This document shows positions 50,941-63,742 of a DNA stretch of 64,000 bases, piece after piece. The notes beneath the pieces were generated by a model. It was given only the letters and a program-made list of their open reading frames with translations, was not told the origin of the DNA and did not search any database. A program made the translations under genes and the position numbers. The DNA is from Hymenolepis diminuta (lineage: Eukaryota > Platyhelminthes > Cestoda > Cyclophyllidea > Hymenolepididae). How positions within the stretch are numbered: position 1 is the stretch's first letter; each line of letters starts with the position of its first letter. The stretch spans positions 4,505,257 through 4,569,256 of the forward strand of contig CAADRB010000004.1 of the NCBI GenBank assembly GCA_900708905.1, given 5' to 3'.

Positions 50941-51180
50941 AATCCGGTGGTGGAGTGGTCAGTGTGCACGCCCGCCAGGTTAGAGGTCGCGAAGTCAATG
51001 CCCAATGGAATATATCTGATGGTGTGAGTGACTAAACGTCCTGGTTAATTCCGATAAACGAGAGAGATGGTAGAATGGGAGTTTCTTGTTAGAGCGGAAT
51101 CAGAACACCACCAAGTTAAGCGTTTATAATGGGCTTGGGAAGTGTTAAAGCCTACTAACGCACAGGTCGTGCAACGGTTT
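50941..51180 (+). mobile_element. SINE-like remnant with tRNA-like head and degenerate hammerhead-like core
   Basis: A head segment (GGTGGTGGAGTGGTCAGTG, then AGGTCGCGAAGTCAA) resembles the A and B boxes of a tRNA-type Pol III promoter. It is followed by TATATCTGATGG, GACTAAACGTCCTGG and AATTCC (51011-51052). From memory, this order resembles schistosome Sm-alpha-type SINEs, which carry a hammerhead ribozyme (CTGATGA ... CGAAAC ... GTC). Here the GAAAC core is altered to TAAAC and stem II is not well formed, so it would not cleave. The call rests on pattern memory only; the 3' boundary is a guess. Confidence 0.35.
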
Positions 51181-51199
51181 ACGTGAGGGCATGGAAAGC

Positions 51200-51412
51200 A
51201 GCAGCTACAGATTCGATAACCGAGCGGAATGGTCAGTCACACTGCTCAAATCTGAATTCGAGTGATACTGTCCACTTACCGAAGATGAATATTGGACAAC
51301 CTAATTGGGTTTTGCGGATACAGTTGTGAATCAAGCGTCCTACCACTTTTCTCGTTGATCAATATGTCTGACCGTTCCGATCACCGGGTATATATATATG
51401 TATATATATGTA
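51200..51412 (+). mobile_element. Second SINE-like remnant ending in a TA repeat
   Basis: GAGCGGAATGGTCAGTCACA and CTGAATTCGAGTGATACTG resemble the head of the preceding element. Further on TCAAGCGTCCTACCAC parallels its ACGTCCTGG segment. It ends in a TATATATG-type repeat at 51390-51412, which could be the simple-repeat tail that many SINEs have. Highly degenerate. Confidence 0.25.
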
Positions 51413-53367
51413 ATTCAGTTGGGTGTTTTAATAAGGGGAAATTATAATTGAGTTTTCTGATATAGGTTTGAAGCTACAATGCTCTCCTGTTCTAATATTT
51501 CTTTCACTAACGTAACCCTTATTAACGTACTTCAACGAGTGGAGGCATTGGATTCCCCACTTTGTTCCCAGAGCACCCGTCAGTACCTGTTATTGATTTT
51601 TGCTCGTCTCTTATCTCTTATGACTCTCCCTGTATTACCCATGCGACTTTTACACATCGTGCAGGAGCTTATTTCTTACTATATCAATCTTAATTTTTTC
51701 ACCTCTGACAGTATTCCTCATTTCTTCTGCTTTTATACAATTTACCCATGGTTTGCACACACATCCTCGTGTTCTACTTTTGAAAAGGCTATCGTCTACT
51801 GGAAGCCAAAATAGAGATTTTTAAACTTGTTTATCACACAATTTGATGACGCTGGATCCTATTGGTAATTCCTTCCTCTTTGGAACGAACGAAAGTGCTC
51901 ATGAACTACATCAATTTCAACTCTTCTACCCACATTACATAAGACAAAATTGTTTACTATCTTTTTGGACTTCTCCACATGCAAATCTACAGAGTTAGAT
52001 CCTTAGCATATGTCACTATCGTTATTCAAAAATATTAAATTTTATCTCTTTGAAATACCTCCTTTGAAATTAAGTTTTTTAAAAGAATCTGGCATATCTA
52101 TGACCCTATATTCGCAAAACAAAACAAAAACAATTCTTGTTATTAAGCACATTTTTATTATAATTTAGAAGTATTTACTTTCTGAACTTCTTTTAATTTG
52201 TGTTCTTTCCAAAAATTCGAAGACTGAATAGCGTATTGCTTTTCGACGAAAATAGATACACAAATTTCATGAACTGAGTCGAGTTTTATGAGCACATAGA
52301 TATGATTTAAGAGAATTAAGGAATCTTTGTGAAAAAGAATAGGGAATAACTTATCTAGTAAAGTTTTATATTCGTTGGGCTAAATTCATGAAGTGGCAAA
52401 TCCATTTCCAAAACAAATACTACATTTACTGCTTTTAAACTAAAGGATCTTACCAGCAATAGATCAAATAAATTTCATCAAATTGAAGCCGACAAAACTG
52501 AGTTTATGGAATCATTGGATTCAGTCTTTCGCTAAGTTAGAAATTTAGTGCCATTTACTGTGATTTTAGGCCTAAATATTTCCTATAAATTGCCTTGCTA
52601 CTGAAATCTGTCTTAGTAAAACAACATGTGACTTTATTCAAAATGTTTCTGTAGAAGGATATAAAAAATGCAAGTAATGCTGTATTTCCCATGAGTTGAG
52701 CTCTCTATTATTAAAATTTATCAGTAGCTCCAAGCAATTTGAAAATATCATTTTGAGAGACAACATTTCTCTCTCCTGATAAATATGTCATGAATTTATA
52801 ATGCTTCCAAAAGGATCTGTAGTGCCTTAGTATATTCCTTAATCACTTAACTCGATCTAACTCGATCGGGCCATGTTAGAGCTACTGAGTATTGGGAAAA
52901 AGGGAGATTGATTTTTGATATCATACAACAAGCCTGTGATCGGTTCGGAGAAATGATTTTTTCTATTACGGATAAATCCTACTGTCTTTGATGAATTAAG
53001 TATGACACTGTAGAATAACGAAGCAATAGTCTCCCAATAATTAATTCATAACGGTAATTAAAGTGGTGTTTTTCGTACCTCTCTTCTAGAACCAAGGCTT
53101 GTTGGATTACTTTAAATCAGTGAGAAAAGCCAGTAACTGCTACAAATTTAACTCATTTTGAATCTAAATTTCAGATTAATTAATCTTAGAATATTAGTTT
53201 TTTAACCCTACTATGAGTCACAATTATACAGTTTATTATTTGGGAATTCAAAAATCGAATTTTTCTTGCAACCATTTGTAACAAGGGATTTTTGGATCTT
53301 TGTCAAAAAATTTAAAACTGGGAAATAGTGTATTGACTTTAGTAAAATGCAGATTTTTTCAAAGATT
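51413..53367. other. Intergenic, nothing recognised; array orientation changes
   Basis: About 2 kb of AT-rich spacer with one open frame (51479-51814) of no recognisable family. Dynein light chain copies to the left are plus strand, those to the right minus strand. Confidence 0.4.
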
Positions 53368-53729
53368 TTATCCAGATTTAAATGAAGGAATTGCGACCTG
53401 ACTCATAGAATTATACAAGTGCATTGATTCGTGAGTTACCAATACCAATGATAGGAGAGGAAAATACCAATGTCAAGCTCACAATCTTCAGTAAAATCGA
53501 TTATAATATTAAAATATAAATATTTACTTGCCAAAGTTTCGTCCAACAATGTAACCCTATGTAGAGCTCTACAGCCTGCGAAACTCCTTCTTCACATTAG
53601 CGCAATATCTTTCTCCATATTTTGTTGCCGCATGGCTACTTGAGCACAATCGATCCCTTGCTGTTACATATCTTCTGGCACATCAACATTCTTGACTACC
53701 GTTTTGTTCTCAGTATCATAGCTATGCAT
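53368..53729 (-). pseudogene. Dynein light chain pseudogene
   Basis: Minus-strand exon 1 from 53729 reads MHSYDTENKTVVKNVDVPEDM and then a stop in place of a Gln codon. A later frameshift follows, and the TWHCIV segment is corrupted, although the final GRNFG-like bases and a donor-like GTAAG remain near 53525. Exon 2 (53368 to about 53440) is still open: VTHESMHLYNSMSQVA, then FKSG and stop. Its acceptor is lost. It belongs with the minus-strand block of copies to its right. Confidence 0.88.
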
Positions 53730-54562
53730 ATCTGTGAGTGAGGCTTGCATGTGTAGTAGGTATTGTTAATTTTAAATGCAGTTAAAGGAGAGACTCAATC
53801 TATCACTTACAACAGTAACTTAACCTCTTATTTCAATCTGTGGAGGAATAAATATTAATTTTATCTCCTTAGGCTGTTGAAAGGTATCTTGATGATGTAC
53901 AGTTTCAGACTACGTCCAAGAACCTGATCAGTGAATATTTTGGCATAGCTTAGAGAACTTGAAAATAAGAGTAGGTTAGATGAGAAATGAAATTTACAAC
54001 AAATTCTCGAAATCTGTTTTCGATAGAACTGGATGTTAACCAAGTAGTGATCATTTGTTCTCCTAGCATATTATTAACACAATTGCCCTACACTTGGTCT
54101 CATTTGCTGAACGTTCATAGCGGAATGTGTCAACGCTTGCTAACTGTCATCTTTACTTTCATCTTATAGACTGCATTCAACTTATTTTTGTTTAATTTAG
54201 ATCTCTGTTGAAAATTAATAAATAGAGGGAAGATAGAAAACTTTGAATTTGGGTTGAAAAGAGGGCTATTAATGAGAGGAAAATTTTACGCGCGGATTAT
54301 AAGTAGGTAAAATTAGTCTCTAAGGAATGGAAATACTTGATGACTTCATCGATACCAGTAAAAACGATGTAAAAAGGTGTATAACAGTACCCCAGATATC
54401 AAATCTTCCCGATAGCTAGTTATCATTCCAGACACCACAAAGTAGATATTGCACAATCTTTAAAATATTACCTGATACACGATTTTTAAGTGAATTATCT
54501 CGTACCTTTCCACTCATATGTCCGAATGAAAAGAATTAAAGGCGTTTGACGATGTTATTATA

Positions 54563-54568
54563 TTTATT
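54563..54568 (-). terminator. Poly(A) signal of the 54.7-kb dynein light chain
   Basis: AATAAA on the minus strand about 17 bases after the stop codon of the gene at 54585-54934. Confidence 0.6.
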
Positions 54569-54584
54569 ATTTTTTAAAAGGGTT

Positions 54585-54934
<350 letters not shown>

Positions 54935-54975
54935 AATTAGAGATCTACTACATCGCCGTCTACTTCAAACTGGCA

Positions 54976-55032
54976 TTTATATACTTATTGGATAATGTTG
55001 CACAATTCGAACTTGCAGTAAACTTGCCTCAA
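54976..55032 (-). promoter_or_regulatory. Dynein light chain promoter: shared box plus TATA
   Basis: On the minus strand the box TTGAGGCAAGTTTACTGCAA lies within 55012-55032. A 28-bp gap follows, then TATATAAA at 54976-54983, 41 bases before the ATG. Same layout as the plus-strand copies, which supports duplication of promoter and gene together. Confidence 0.62.
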
Positions 55033-57204
55033 ATCAGCATGAAATGTCACTATGTATGTACGTATGCAAACGATGTATTCGAGATTTCTTTGAGTCATAG
55101 GCTGCGCTGAATAAAAAAACATTTTGTCTTTTTTAATCTAAAGAATAAGTAATCGTCTCATCGAGGTGGTCGAGGTAATTTAGAAAAAAGAAATCGATTT
55201 CACAGATATTCATTTGTAGTTTACCATCAATAACGATGGGGAGATAGAAATAGCCTACGGGTTATCTACCGCCTTCCCGTAATTATGACTCTAATATATA
55301 TACCAAGATTTGTTTGAAGAAATGATAGAATAACAAGTGACAGGATTCATAATACATTTTCTATGTGCTTTTGAACTCTCCCCTAATCATTACAACTTAA
55401 AGCGCCAGTTTAAAATGTTAGACTACTTCATTAAGTAATCATAAGATTTTTAATTTGTACCAGTACGAGTATTCTAAGACGAAAATAAATTTTTATCCGA
55501 ACGATGAATAATACACTATGTCGGGAACATTTCCCAATTCTGTAATGATATCATAATTTGACTTGGCTCCAACTTCATAGTTAAACTATTCATAGTTAAA
55601 CGCCAATTTTTATCTTCCACTGCACATATTTCCAGACACGACAGGAGGCCAATCGATGTTAAACGAAGCTTCATGGTTGACTGCAATTCCAATTACTTGA
55701 GGTATGATAGACACTGGATGAAGTAAAAATGCCTACAAACATGTTGAGCCTTAAGAGTACTGGCTGCACATACGGCAGGAAAATTTGTTTTTAACTTTCA
55801 TACTCTCCTGGTTTTAACAAATACGCTAACGAAAGGATTCACTGAACTGTGAATTTTGATTAGAATCAATAAGTTATTTAAAATTCACAAAAACTATATC
55901 ATTTTGCATTCAAAATTCACATTGAAGTTCTATTCTTTAAGGATTTGGCTTGAGTATCTCTCAGATAATAGACTCGCATGTGCTCTTATAGAAGCTGTTA
56001 GAAATGTCATTCCACCGAACGAGACGTCTAAGTATTCTCGCCAAAACTCGCATACACATGAGTCACTTCTTGGCTTCCAGCTCTCACAAGCTGCGCGCAA
56101 ATCTCAACGGTCAAATCGACTTATAAATTGGCAAAATCCGACCGGATAACTTGTGATATTCAGACCAACGTAAAACCTTCATTGATCTCAGTGCGTGTAA
56201 CTCCCCAGTTTCAAGGTATCTTTCTGTATGACACATAATTGCAAATGGACACGGTAGGATCTGGAACAAGCGGGTCATATTTCATCCTTGGCCGAATTGT
56301 AGGAAGATGCTTCACATATTTTTGTGTTCCTTGGTTTATCGAGTAATGAACTAATTCTGAACACTTTGTGCTGCGGTCAAGTCCTTTCTTTTTAGTATCT
56401 GGCTAAAATGTATGAAATGACAGAGCATGAGTACAGACAATCGGTGATTTTGCGATGAGTACTCAATACAAAGACCACCACTTGATTAAATCATGGTTTT
56501 AATCGGGGAATATTTATTCTAATATTCCGATGTGCGTTATATTCTCTTTTTGAAACCGTTGATTCTAAAATTTGACCTTTGTTAAAAGTATCCCTATCCA
56601 GAAAACATTGCGATAATTTATTTTATACATATATTCAACAATATTTATCGAGATAAAAACTCGAATTTAATTGATAGCTCCTAGAAATGTAATTTTCTAC
56701 ACCATGTCTCTTAACCTGAGGCAAAGCAACGTGTGGAAGGGTTGCTGATTAATCAAAATGGAAACAATGCTAAGCCTATTAATATATTTGTATTTTCTAA
56801 ATAAACTTCTTTTATTTTTTCATTTGATTTTTCACACCCTCGGGCTCCTATCAGGCCCTGAGCACTAGAATTATTTAAATTTATGTCTAATTCAAACAGA
56901 GCATCTGATTAACTAAACCTTGGTTCAATTTCCTACTGGGTTTCTTTTCTTCCCTCAATAACACAAACAAATTTTGGCTCCTTTTAATGTCGAAGCATCT
57001 AAACTAGACGTATTTTTATCAAAACAGTTTTTTCTTGGAGTTACAGAAAGGCAAACTAACTGGGGAAAAAGTGAGTTAAGTAATTATCATTCCCATTCAT
57101 TCCCTTTTGAAATCTCCAACAAAAGACTATTTGCAAAGATTTAGCATTCATTTGGAGAGAGATACAACAAACTGATGCAGAAAATAGTTCAAAATTGAAA
57201 ATAT
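55033..57204. other. Intergenic, nothing recognised
   Basis: About 2.2 kb. A plus frame at 55856-56149 has a GC-richer end but no recognisable family; otherwise AT-rich spacer. Confidence 0.4.
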
Positions 57205-57557
<353 letters not shown>

Positions 57558-57597
57558 AACGGGATCACAGAAGTCCAAAAAATTACTTTGCAGTTCA

Positions 57598-57648
57598 TTT
57601 ATATTGACTCCGAAGTCTGAGAAGTGATTTTGAGATGTATGACCTTAA
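57598..57648 (-). promoter_or_regulatory. TATA box with weak copy of the shared box
   Basis: Minus-strand TATAAA at 57598-57603. About 25 bp further upstream, 57629-57648 matches the shared box at about 11 of 20 positions. The TATA is convincing by position; the box is marginal. Confidence 0.4.
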
Positions 57649-60267
57649 CTGTCAATACTTAAGGCAGTCAAATACAGTGAGAGAGTATAATTTATCTTTC
57701 ACAGATTAGAAATGCTCAACTAGAATTGATAATGTTCTCATGAGTTACTTACTGTGAATTAATACTGAATTACAATATGACAGCATTTTGCTTAAATCTA
57801 ACGCGAATTCTTTTGTTATATAATTGATAGGAAAATTTTCGTACTGATAAATAATTTAGTAGTAGGTATGATGGTACTGATACTATATTGGGGTGATTTC
57901 CGCGTTCTCAAAAATCTTATAAGGCCCTAATTGTAGATATAAGGAAACTCCAAAGAAGGCAAATTACTTTATATACAAATACAAGTCTATTAAGATAAGT
58001 ACTGATAACAATAAATATAGATAGTGAAACGTATCCTGGTATGAAAATCTCACGTTCTACCATCTGTTACAATAATTCATCCACTTCCTTCGTTCTGCAC
58101 TTATCTCGTGGCTTCTGGATCATTTGAATTAAGCTCTGCGTTATCCCCTTACCGAATTAAACACTTCAAATTTATCTGCACTTTCCTCGGTTAATCCTTT
58201 ATTGGGCTTGAAATGGATCATTTTTCTTTCCATCATTACTTTATATCGCGTCCTCGAAACGGACTGAACTAAGTTGTAGCTTACTGACCCCGTCTGGACT
58301 CAGTTGTCCCACTTTTGACACAAGTATATCCTCTCTACTTTAGAGTGCACTTTCCTCTATTTCCCTATACATAAGAGGTGGAATATTTGCAAAATATAGC
58401 AGACATTCGTATGCTGCCCCCTTCAATGGGTTGTTCAAGTAGAAGCTCAGTTTAGTCAATAGTTTTCTAGTCCTAATCTTACGTTACAGCGATTGGTGTC
58501 GACATTTTATAGCTCTGCTCGAATGTTTGTGAGGTATTATTCTACCCAATTATCGTGGAGTATCACTTTAAGACAGTGTTTAATAGTATCTGTCTGAATT
58601 AATAATACATAAGCGGATGAATATCATACTGGACTAGCTAATTTATCTGATTCATAAATGAATTATTTTAACTGTTGATTGACTACTAATGCATTTGTTT
58701 AACTTCACTAATTTCAATGTGATTGTTATAAAAAATAGAGGTTAATTTAATACGCCGTTATGTCGTTATTTTTTAATATTTCGCCTTCTTTCAAACTAAT
58801 TTTGTTGTAGTTCAATTGTACCCAGTTAAGTGATAATTCTTGAGGAAAGCCCAAACCATTCGGGAAGTGTCTATATTTTCCCTGAATGCGCCATTTATGT
58901 TTAACCATCATAATAACACATAATAAAAGGTTTATTTTAACGAATTAGCCGCGTTCAAGAACATTTTTTAAAGCATGCATATTTTGAATTTGCAGTTATC
59001 ATATTTGTAACGTATTAAGTGCCATGTTAAAGGCCCAAGAAGATCCAAGGAAAAATAAGTTTTCTAGGTCAAATCGAACCGTGTTGCGCAAGTTGTAACC
59101 GTCGGAGGAAAATTGCAAGTGTTGGAGGACCAGACGAGACCAATAAATTGATGCCCAGAATCTAGGTGTTTTAACATCACAAGTTGAACATATCTTTCTC
59201 ACCAGAATAATGCACGCTAAAGTGTTTTACGCTCACTTGGGTTATAACCTGCAATTATAACAGATTAGAATTCTCTGGTATGAACCCGAAATGACATAGT
59301 GTAGGGTGGTGGACCCATCTGAAAGTTTCACGCTTAATTGGCATGTGAAATTAGCCTCAGATATGTCTACTTGCTTATCTTCGCCACAGGTGTTTGTTAT
59401 CTCATGAACCATATATATCGTCCTTGTAAACATACACGCGACCTGCACTACCTCCAAATTTCCTTTACAACCGTCGTCACCTACAGATTACTTCATTCCC
59501 CTTGATCTTCCTCACTCTTCCAAGATTTCTGGCGGCAAACCTGCTTTTCCGTCGTTGCACTGAAAATTAGTAGAACTTTGAAGGGTACGGCATATATGAT
59601 AGCTAGAGAACGAAATGAGATGTCTTCTATTAGCCTCTTAAAATGCTGTAAGAAATATTTTTTTGAGATGTTACTATCAAAATAGCAATCGATATGAGGT
59701 AAAAGCATAAGCATGTACTAATCCTCTTAGCGAGGTCGATTATTTCATAGAAGTATGGAATGCTTTAGTGTATTTAAAACACTTTGATGCCATGACTATC
59801 AAGGTCTTACAATTATTTTCGCTACCAGCGTGATGCAATCAGTCGAAATGAAGATAAACGAGTCTTCCTGTCTCCTGATACCAGCGGCAACCCACACTAC
59901 TTTGTACTTGTATTTTATGATATGACATAGGGAAGACATTTAAATCAGAAACAAACCTCAACCTACACTACGGAGAACACCCCTGGTTTCAAGGTCAAAA
60001 TGTTCAAATTTTACCATTAGCTTCTTACAGGGTGCTATTAAAAGCTTCCTGTTTAAAAGAAACCGACTACTGATTCAAGCATATACAATCGTTTCCAGTT
60101 CACTGCGTTAAAATTCCAAGCCATGGTTTACTATCATAATCAACAGTTTATGCATGAAAAGGCAAAAATCAAAAAACATAATGTTCCCACATTCTGATAA
60201 TGTAGCAATTCAGATGTATACATTAACTGATTAACAAAAATGACATTATAATATAATCGTCAGGCCA
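57649..60267. other. Intergenic, nothing recognised
   Basis: About 2.6 kb with short open frames (58999-59202, 59242-59457, 59493-59714, all minus) that show no family resemblance. Confidence 0.4.
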
Positions 60268-60613
60268 TTAACCGGATTTGTAAAGGAGAACTGCAATTGA
60301 TTTGAGGTAGAAGTATATGAAGCAGTTTGTTTCATGGGTGACGTAACTAAAATAAGGAGAGAATATATTTATTTTCTGCTAAATAATTATTAAAACATCT
60401 TTTTTCAAGATTCAGTAACTACCTGCCAAAGTTTCGGCCAACAATACAATGCCAAGTTGGACCAAAATCTCTGTCAAATGCTTTCTTTACGTGAGATGCA
60501 ACTTCTTTTTCCACCCCGTACTGGTCCATTCCCTCCTTGGCGTAATCCACAGCCTTTTGCTGCATATTCTCACTCATATCAGAATTTTTTATTATTGCCT
60601 TCGAGCTATCCAT
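60268..60613 (-). CDS. LC8-like dynein light chain with altered C-terminal strand (89 aa)
   Basis: Exon 1 60423-60613, exon 2 60268-60346, intron 76 nt. Recognisable blocks are [55 protein letters not shown], and [16 protein letters not shown]. The near-invariant Gly-Gln of the FYxGQVA strand is Lys-Ser, and LLFKSG is LLYKSG. The start at 60613 gives MDSSKAII and the family length. The frame stays open to an ATG at 60706 (31 more residues, basic, no LC8 similarity), but a TATAAA lies between them at 60651-60656, so the short form is favoured. Probably a functional but specialised paralogue. Confidence 0.9.
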
Positions 60614-60650
60614 CTTTTGGGCTGCTGGTGTTTGATTACCTCGTTGCAAT

Positions 60651-60675
60651 TTTATATTCAGTAGCGTTGCCTCAC
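60651..60675 (-). promoter_or_regulatory. TATA box abutting a shared-box copy
   Basis: Minus-strand TATAAA at 60651-60656 is directly joined to GTGAGGCAACGCTACTGAAT (60656-60675), a good match to the shared box. The usual 28-bp spacer is absent here, so the box may be coincidental or repositioned. Confidence 0.4.
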
Positions 60676-62677
60676 ATTTGAGATTTTTTGAATGTGCACG
60701 ATCCATAGTAAATATTATCCCACAGTTGAATGGAATATTCGCGTTTTTTAAAAAAATGCTGATTATACGCCAGAAAGGATAATTTTAATTGTGTAGGAGT
60801 AACAACTGAGGGCTAATAGCTAGTAACAATAAATGACAGTTCTAAAAGAAGAACACAAGAGTTGTGGATGTCATAATTTATTGAGCAAACCGCGATGAGG
60901 ATTCTGGAGGGTAAAAGAGAGATAACGGACAAAGGAGACAAGGGAGAAGTGTAAGAGCTGGTAAAAAACAAGCGTGTGTTTGCCCCCCTCCTTGTGTGTG
61001 TAAAAGGGAGCTTTATATCGTTTAATAGAAAGGGGATAACATAAACAAATGGAGTGGCCCCAGACATCGTTGTGGGGGAAAGCTAAACCCTTGTAGTGCT
61101 CATTTAAGAACCACATAATCAGCTTATTCTTTTAATAAAATAAACCACTTGAGGACACACGATGGTTTTCTTCGGGAAACTTAGGGTCAAACACTTCAAG
61201 TGCCACTGTGAGGTCAAGGTAATTAGGTCTCAAAGATATATGATTAAAATTTTGGAAGCGCACAGGTATTCATCCTGATTTCCTAATGAGTACGATGTTT
61301 AGTGTCTACTGTTAAATGTGAGCTTGATTAAAAGCACATTTACTCTCAATTCTACATTACAAAACTATGTTCTAAAGTTTGTTTGACTAAATCGCTTCTT
61401 GAAATCTCCAGACACTCTAAGTGCAGGCACACTTAAGTGAGTCTAAATCAAAGTACCTTTTCCCTTTATTCACATATGTTAGACACACTTTTACATTGAG
61501 AATGGAATTCGAAAATTTTGCTACTGAACATTAAAGATCTCTCTTTAGCTCGAACTGCATTTCTTTGCTTCAAGACCTTTTTAGCTTGATTTATTTAGAG
61601 TTTGAGCTTAGTTAGTGCATAGTTTTGAATCTATTGACAAAGAGCCTATTTCGTTTGTGGCTTCGTAATCAAAGATTACAAAAACCAGTCCTATAATGAC
61701 ATGATCTGAGGTGAATAATTCACAGCTATTTTTCGCCAAAATTGGGTACTCATTTATCTGATACAATAATCTGAGATGAGCTTGAGATGACTTGAGGTAA
61801 AGATTAGCCTGTCTAATCCGGAAATACCCCTACATACATGTGCCACTCGCAGGGCTTCACTTTAATTCTCTTTTTTCGGATATTTTTCCTGTAAATTTTG
61901 CTCGAACCTTCCTTGCCTCTCTTCCATATTGTGTGATGAAGACATCAATGAACTACGTTATAAACTAATTAGCCTCCCAAATAGTCATAATCACCTGCAC
62001 CCAATAATAACACGAAATTATTAGAAGAGTTTGTATTTTTTATCAGGCTCACGTGTCAGCTCCATACTAAAAGCCGAGATTTTGATATTTATTGTTACTC
62101 ATCAGACGAACAAAGGATGTGCAATAGTCAACTCAATTCAGAATATCATTATTTATTACAGGCTCTTTCAATTTCTTGTTGTTCTTCCATATTTCTATTT
62201 TTCTTTATTTTTTACTGCTGTACAAGGTACCAATGGCCTCACTCGGTTCTCGGTATTCTGACTTATGAAATGCTGTCGCCTCTTGTCAGCCGTTAGGAAA
62301 ACCATTACTTTTATAACGGGCTACCTCTAACTTGGATGGAATGCTTAGAGTAATTATACTGACTGGATAACTCGAACCCTGCCTCTATTTCGAGACTCTT
62401 CTCCCAAGGTTCTTCTCCGTTCTACAGTCCTATTGAGTCTGGTAGTGAAAGAAGGTTAAATTTTGAAGTTACAGATATTTATAAGCTAGTGTATAGCTCT
62501 TATCGCAAATTCAAAGCCATGGAACAATTAGAAATATATTTATATTTGCTCAAAATAATTTGATCATGCCTTATTCTGCTCCCCCATTAGGTATTTATGA
62601 ATACTCAAATATGCTTAATTAGGATTGCCTGTGGCAGTAGAGATTAGCTTAACATCAACAAATTAATTTGTGCAACC
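60676..62677. other. Intergenic with dispersed-repeat remnant
   Basis: About 2 kb without a recognised gene. Around 62226-62315 a segment (GGTACCAATGGCCTCACTCG, then AGCCGTTAGGAAAACC) resembles 46840-46925. Near 62125-62150 CAACTCAATTCAGAATATCA resembles 47498-47518. Both suggest scattered copies of one repeat family. Confidence 0.35.
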
Positions 62678-62753
62678 NNNNNNNNNNNNNNNNNNNNNNN
62701 NNNNNNNNNNNNNNNNNNNNNNNNNNNNNNNNNNNNNNNNNNNNNNNNNNNNN
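62678..62753. other. Assembly gap (76 N)
   Basis: A run of 76 undetermined bases. True length and content are unknown. Confidence 0.99.
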
Positions 62754-63742
62754 CTAGTGACCTTATTAATATTATTCTGTGTAATTTTTCCCACAACCTA
62801 CTCTGTTGATATGTCTAACCACAAAGTATAACGAGGGCAGAAGTCTGCAGGCAGTGTTTATGCTGAAATCATTTTTTAAATGCACAAACGTAGATAAAAC
62901 AATCACGTGGCAAATCGCTATTGCTACCGAAGAATTAGAGGAAGGCTAAGCTAGTAATCTTGAGTGGCCGCGGGTACAAGATGACCCTTGTAATCTACTA
63001 TATTTGTTGGTGCACTTTCCCATCCTCGATATTCTCAAAGACTTTATGCCCTTTCATTATATATTACCTCATGTATAGAATGTCTTTATATGAATACTTA
63101 TTTAAACAATGCCTGTTATAACAAAATTTCAAAATTAATCTTTATATTTATTACATATTATTTCGAAATATCTAAGATGTACTTTTATATCCTTTGAAAA
63201 CTCGTTAAAAAATTATCATATAAACTTGGAGGGATTTGAATCAATCATATGCTTATCTTCTTACGTGTTGTCAATCAAATCAACCTTGCATTTTTTATTA
63301 ACCCTCAAGCTTCATTCACGTTCGTGCGGCCATGGTTGTCTAGTTTGTCAGTTTGTCATTCAATGACATCAACCCATTTCATATGCAAAGAAGCGTTCTT
63401 TGCATTGCTCAGCAAATCGGTGTACATTGCTATACGCTATTCAGTCGCTGCTGGGAGCTACATGCTTAGCTTAAAATTTGACCCCGTGATCTATCCGAAT
63501 TGCGAGAAGAATCATATTTTATCTGCCAGTGTAGATAAAATTAAAATAAATTGTACTTTTAATAAACAATTAAACGCATGACAACCACATACAATCATGA
63601 AATAAAGTAAAAAAAACATGTAAATGAGGCGAAGATTGTTTTAATTACTCGGAGCCAGTAAACATTGTAAATGGTTTTCGTTCAATTTACAAGTTAAAAT
63701 TAAATAACTCATTCTAATTTTCTATGCATTTATTTTGTTTTA
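62754..63742. other. Intergenic, nothing recognised
   Basis: About 1 kb of AT-rich spacer. A plus frame at 63249-63581 (110 codons) has no recognisable family and overlaps no conserved feature. Confidence 0.4.

Noticed and set aside
60614..60706. 31-residue N-terminal extension of the 60.4-kb dynein light chain
   Set aside because: A TATA box lies inside it and the shorter start gives the family's normal length.
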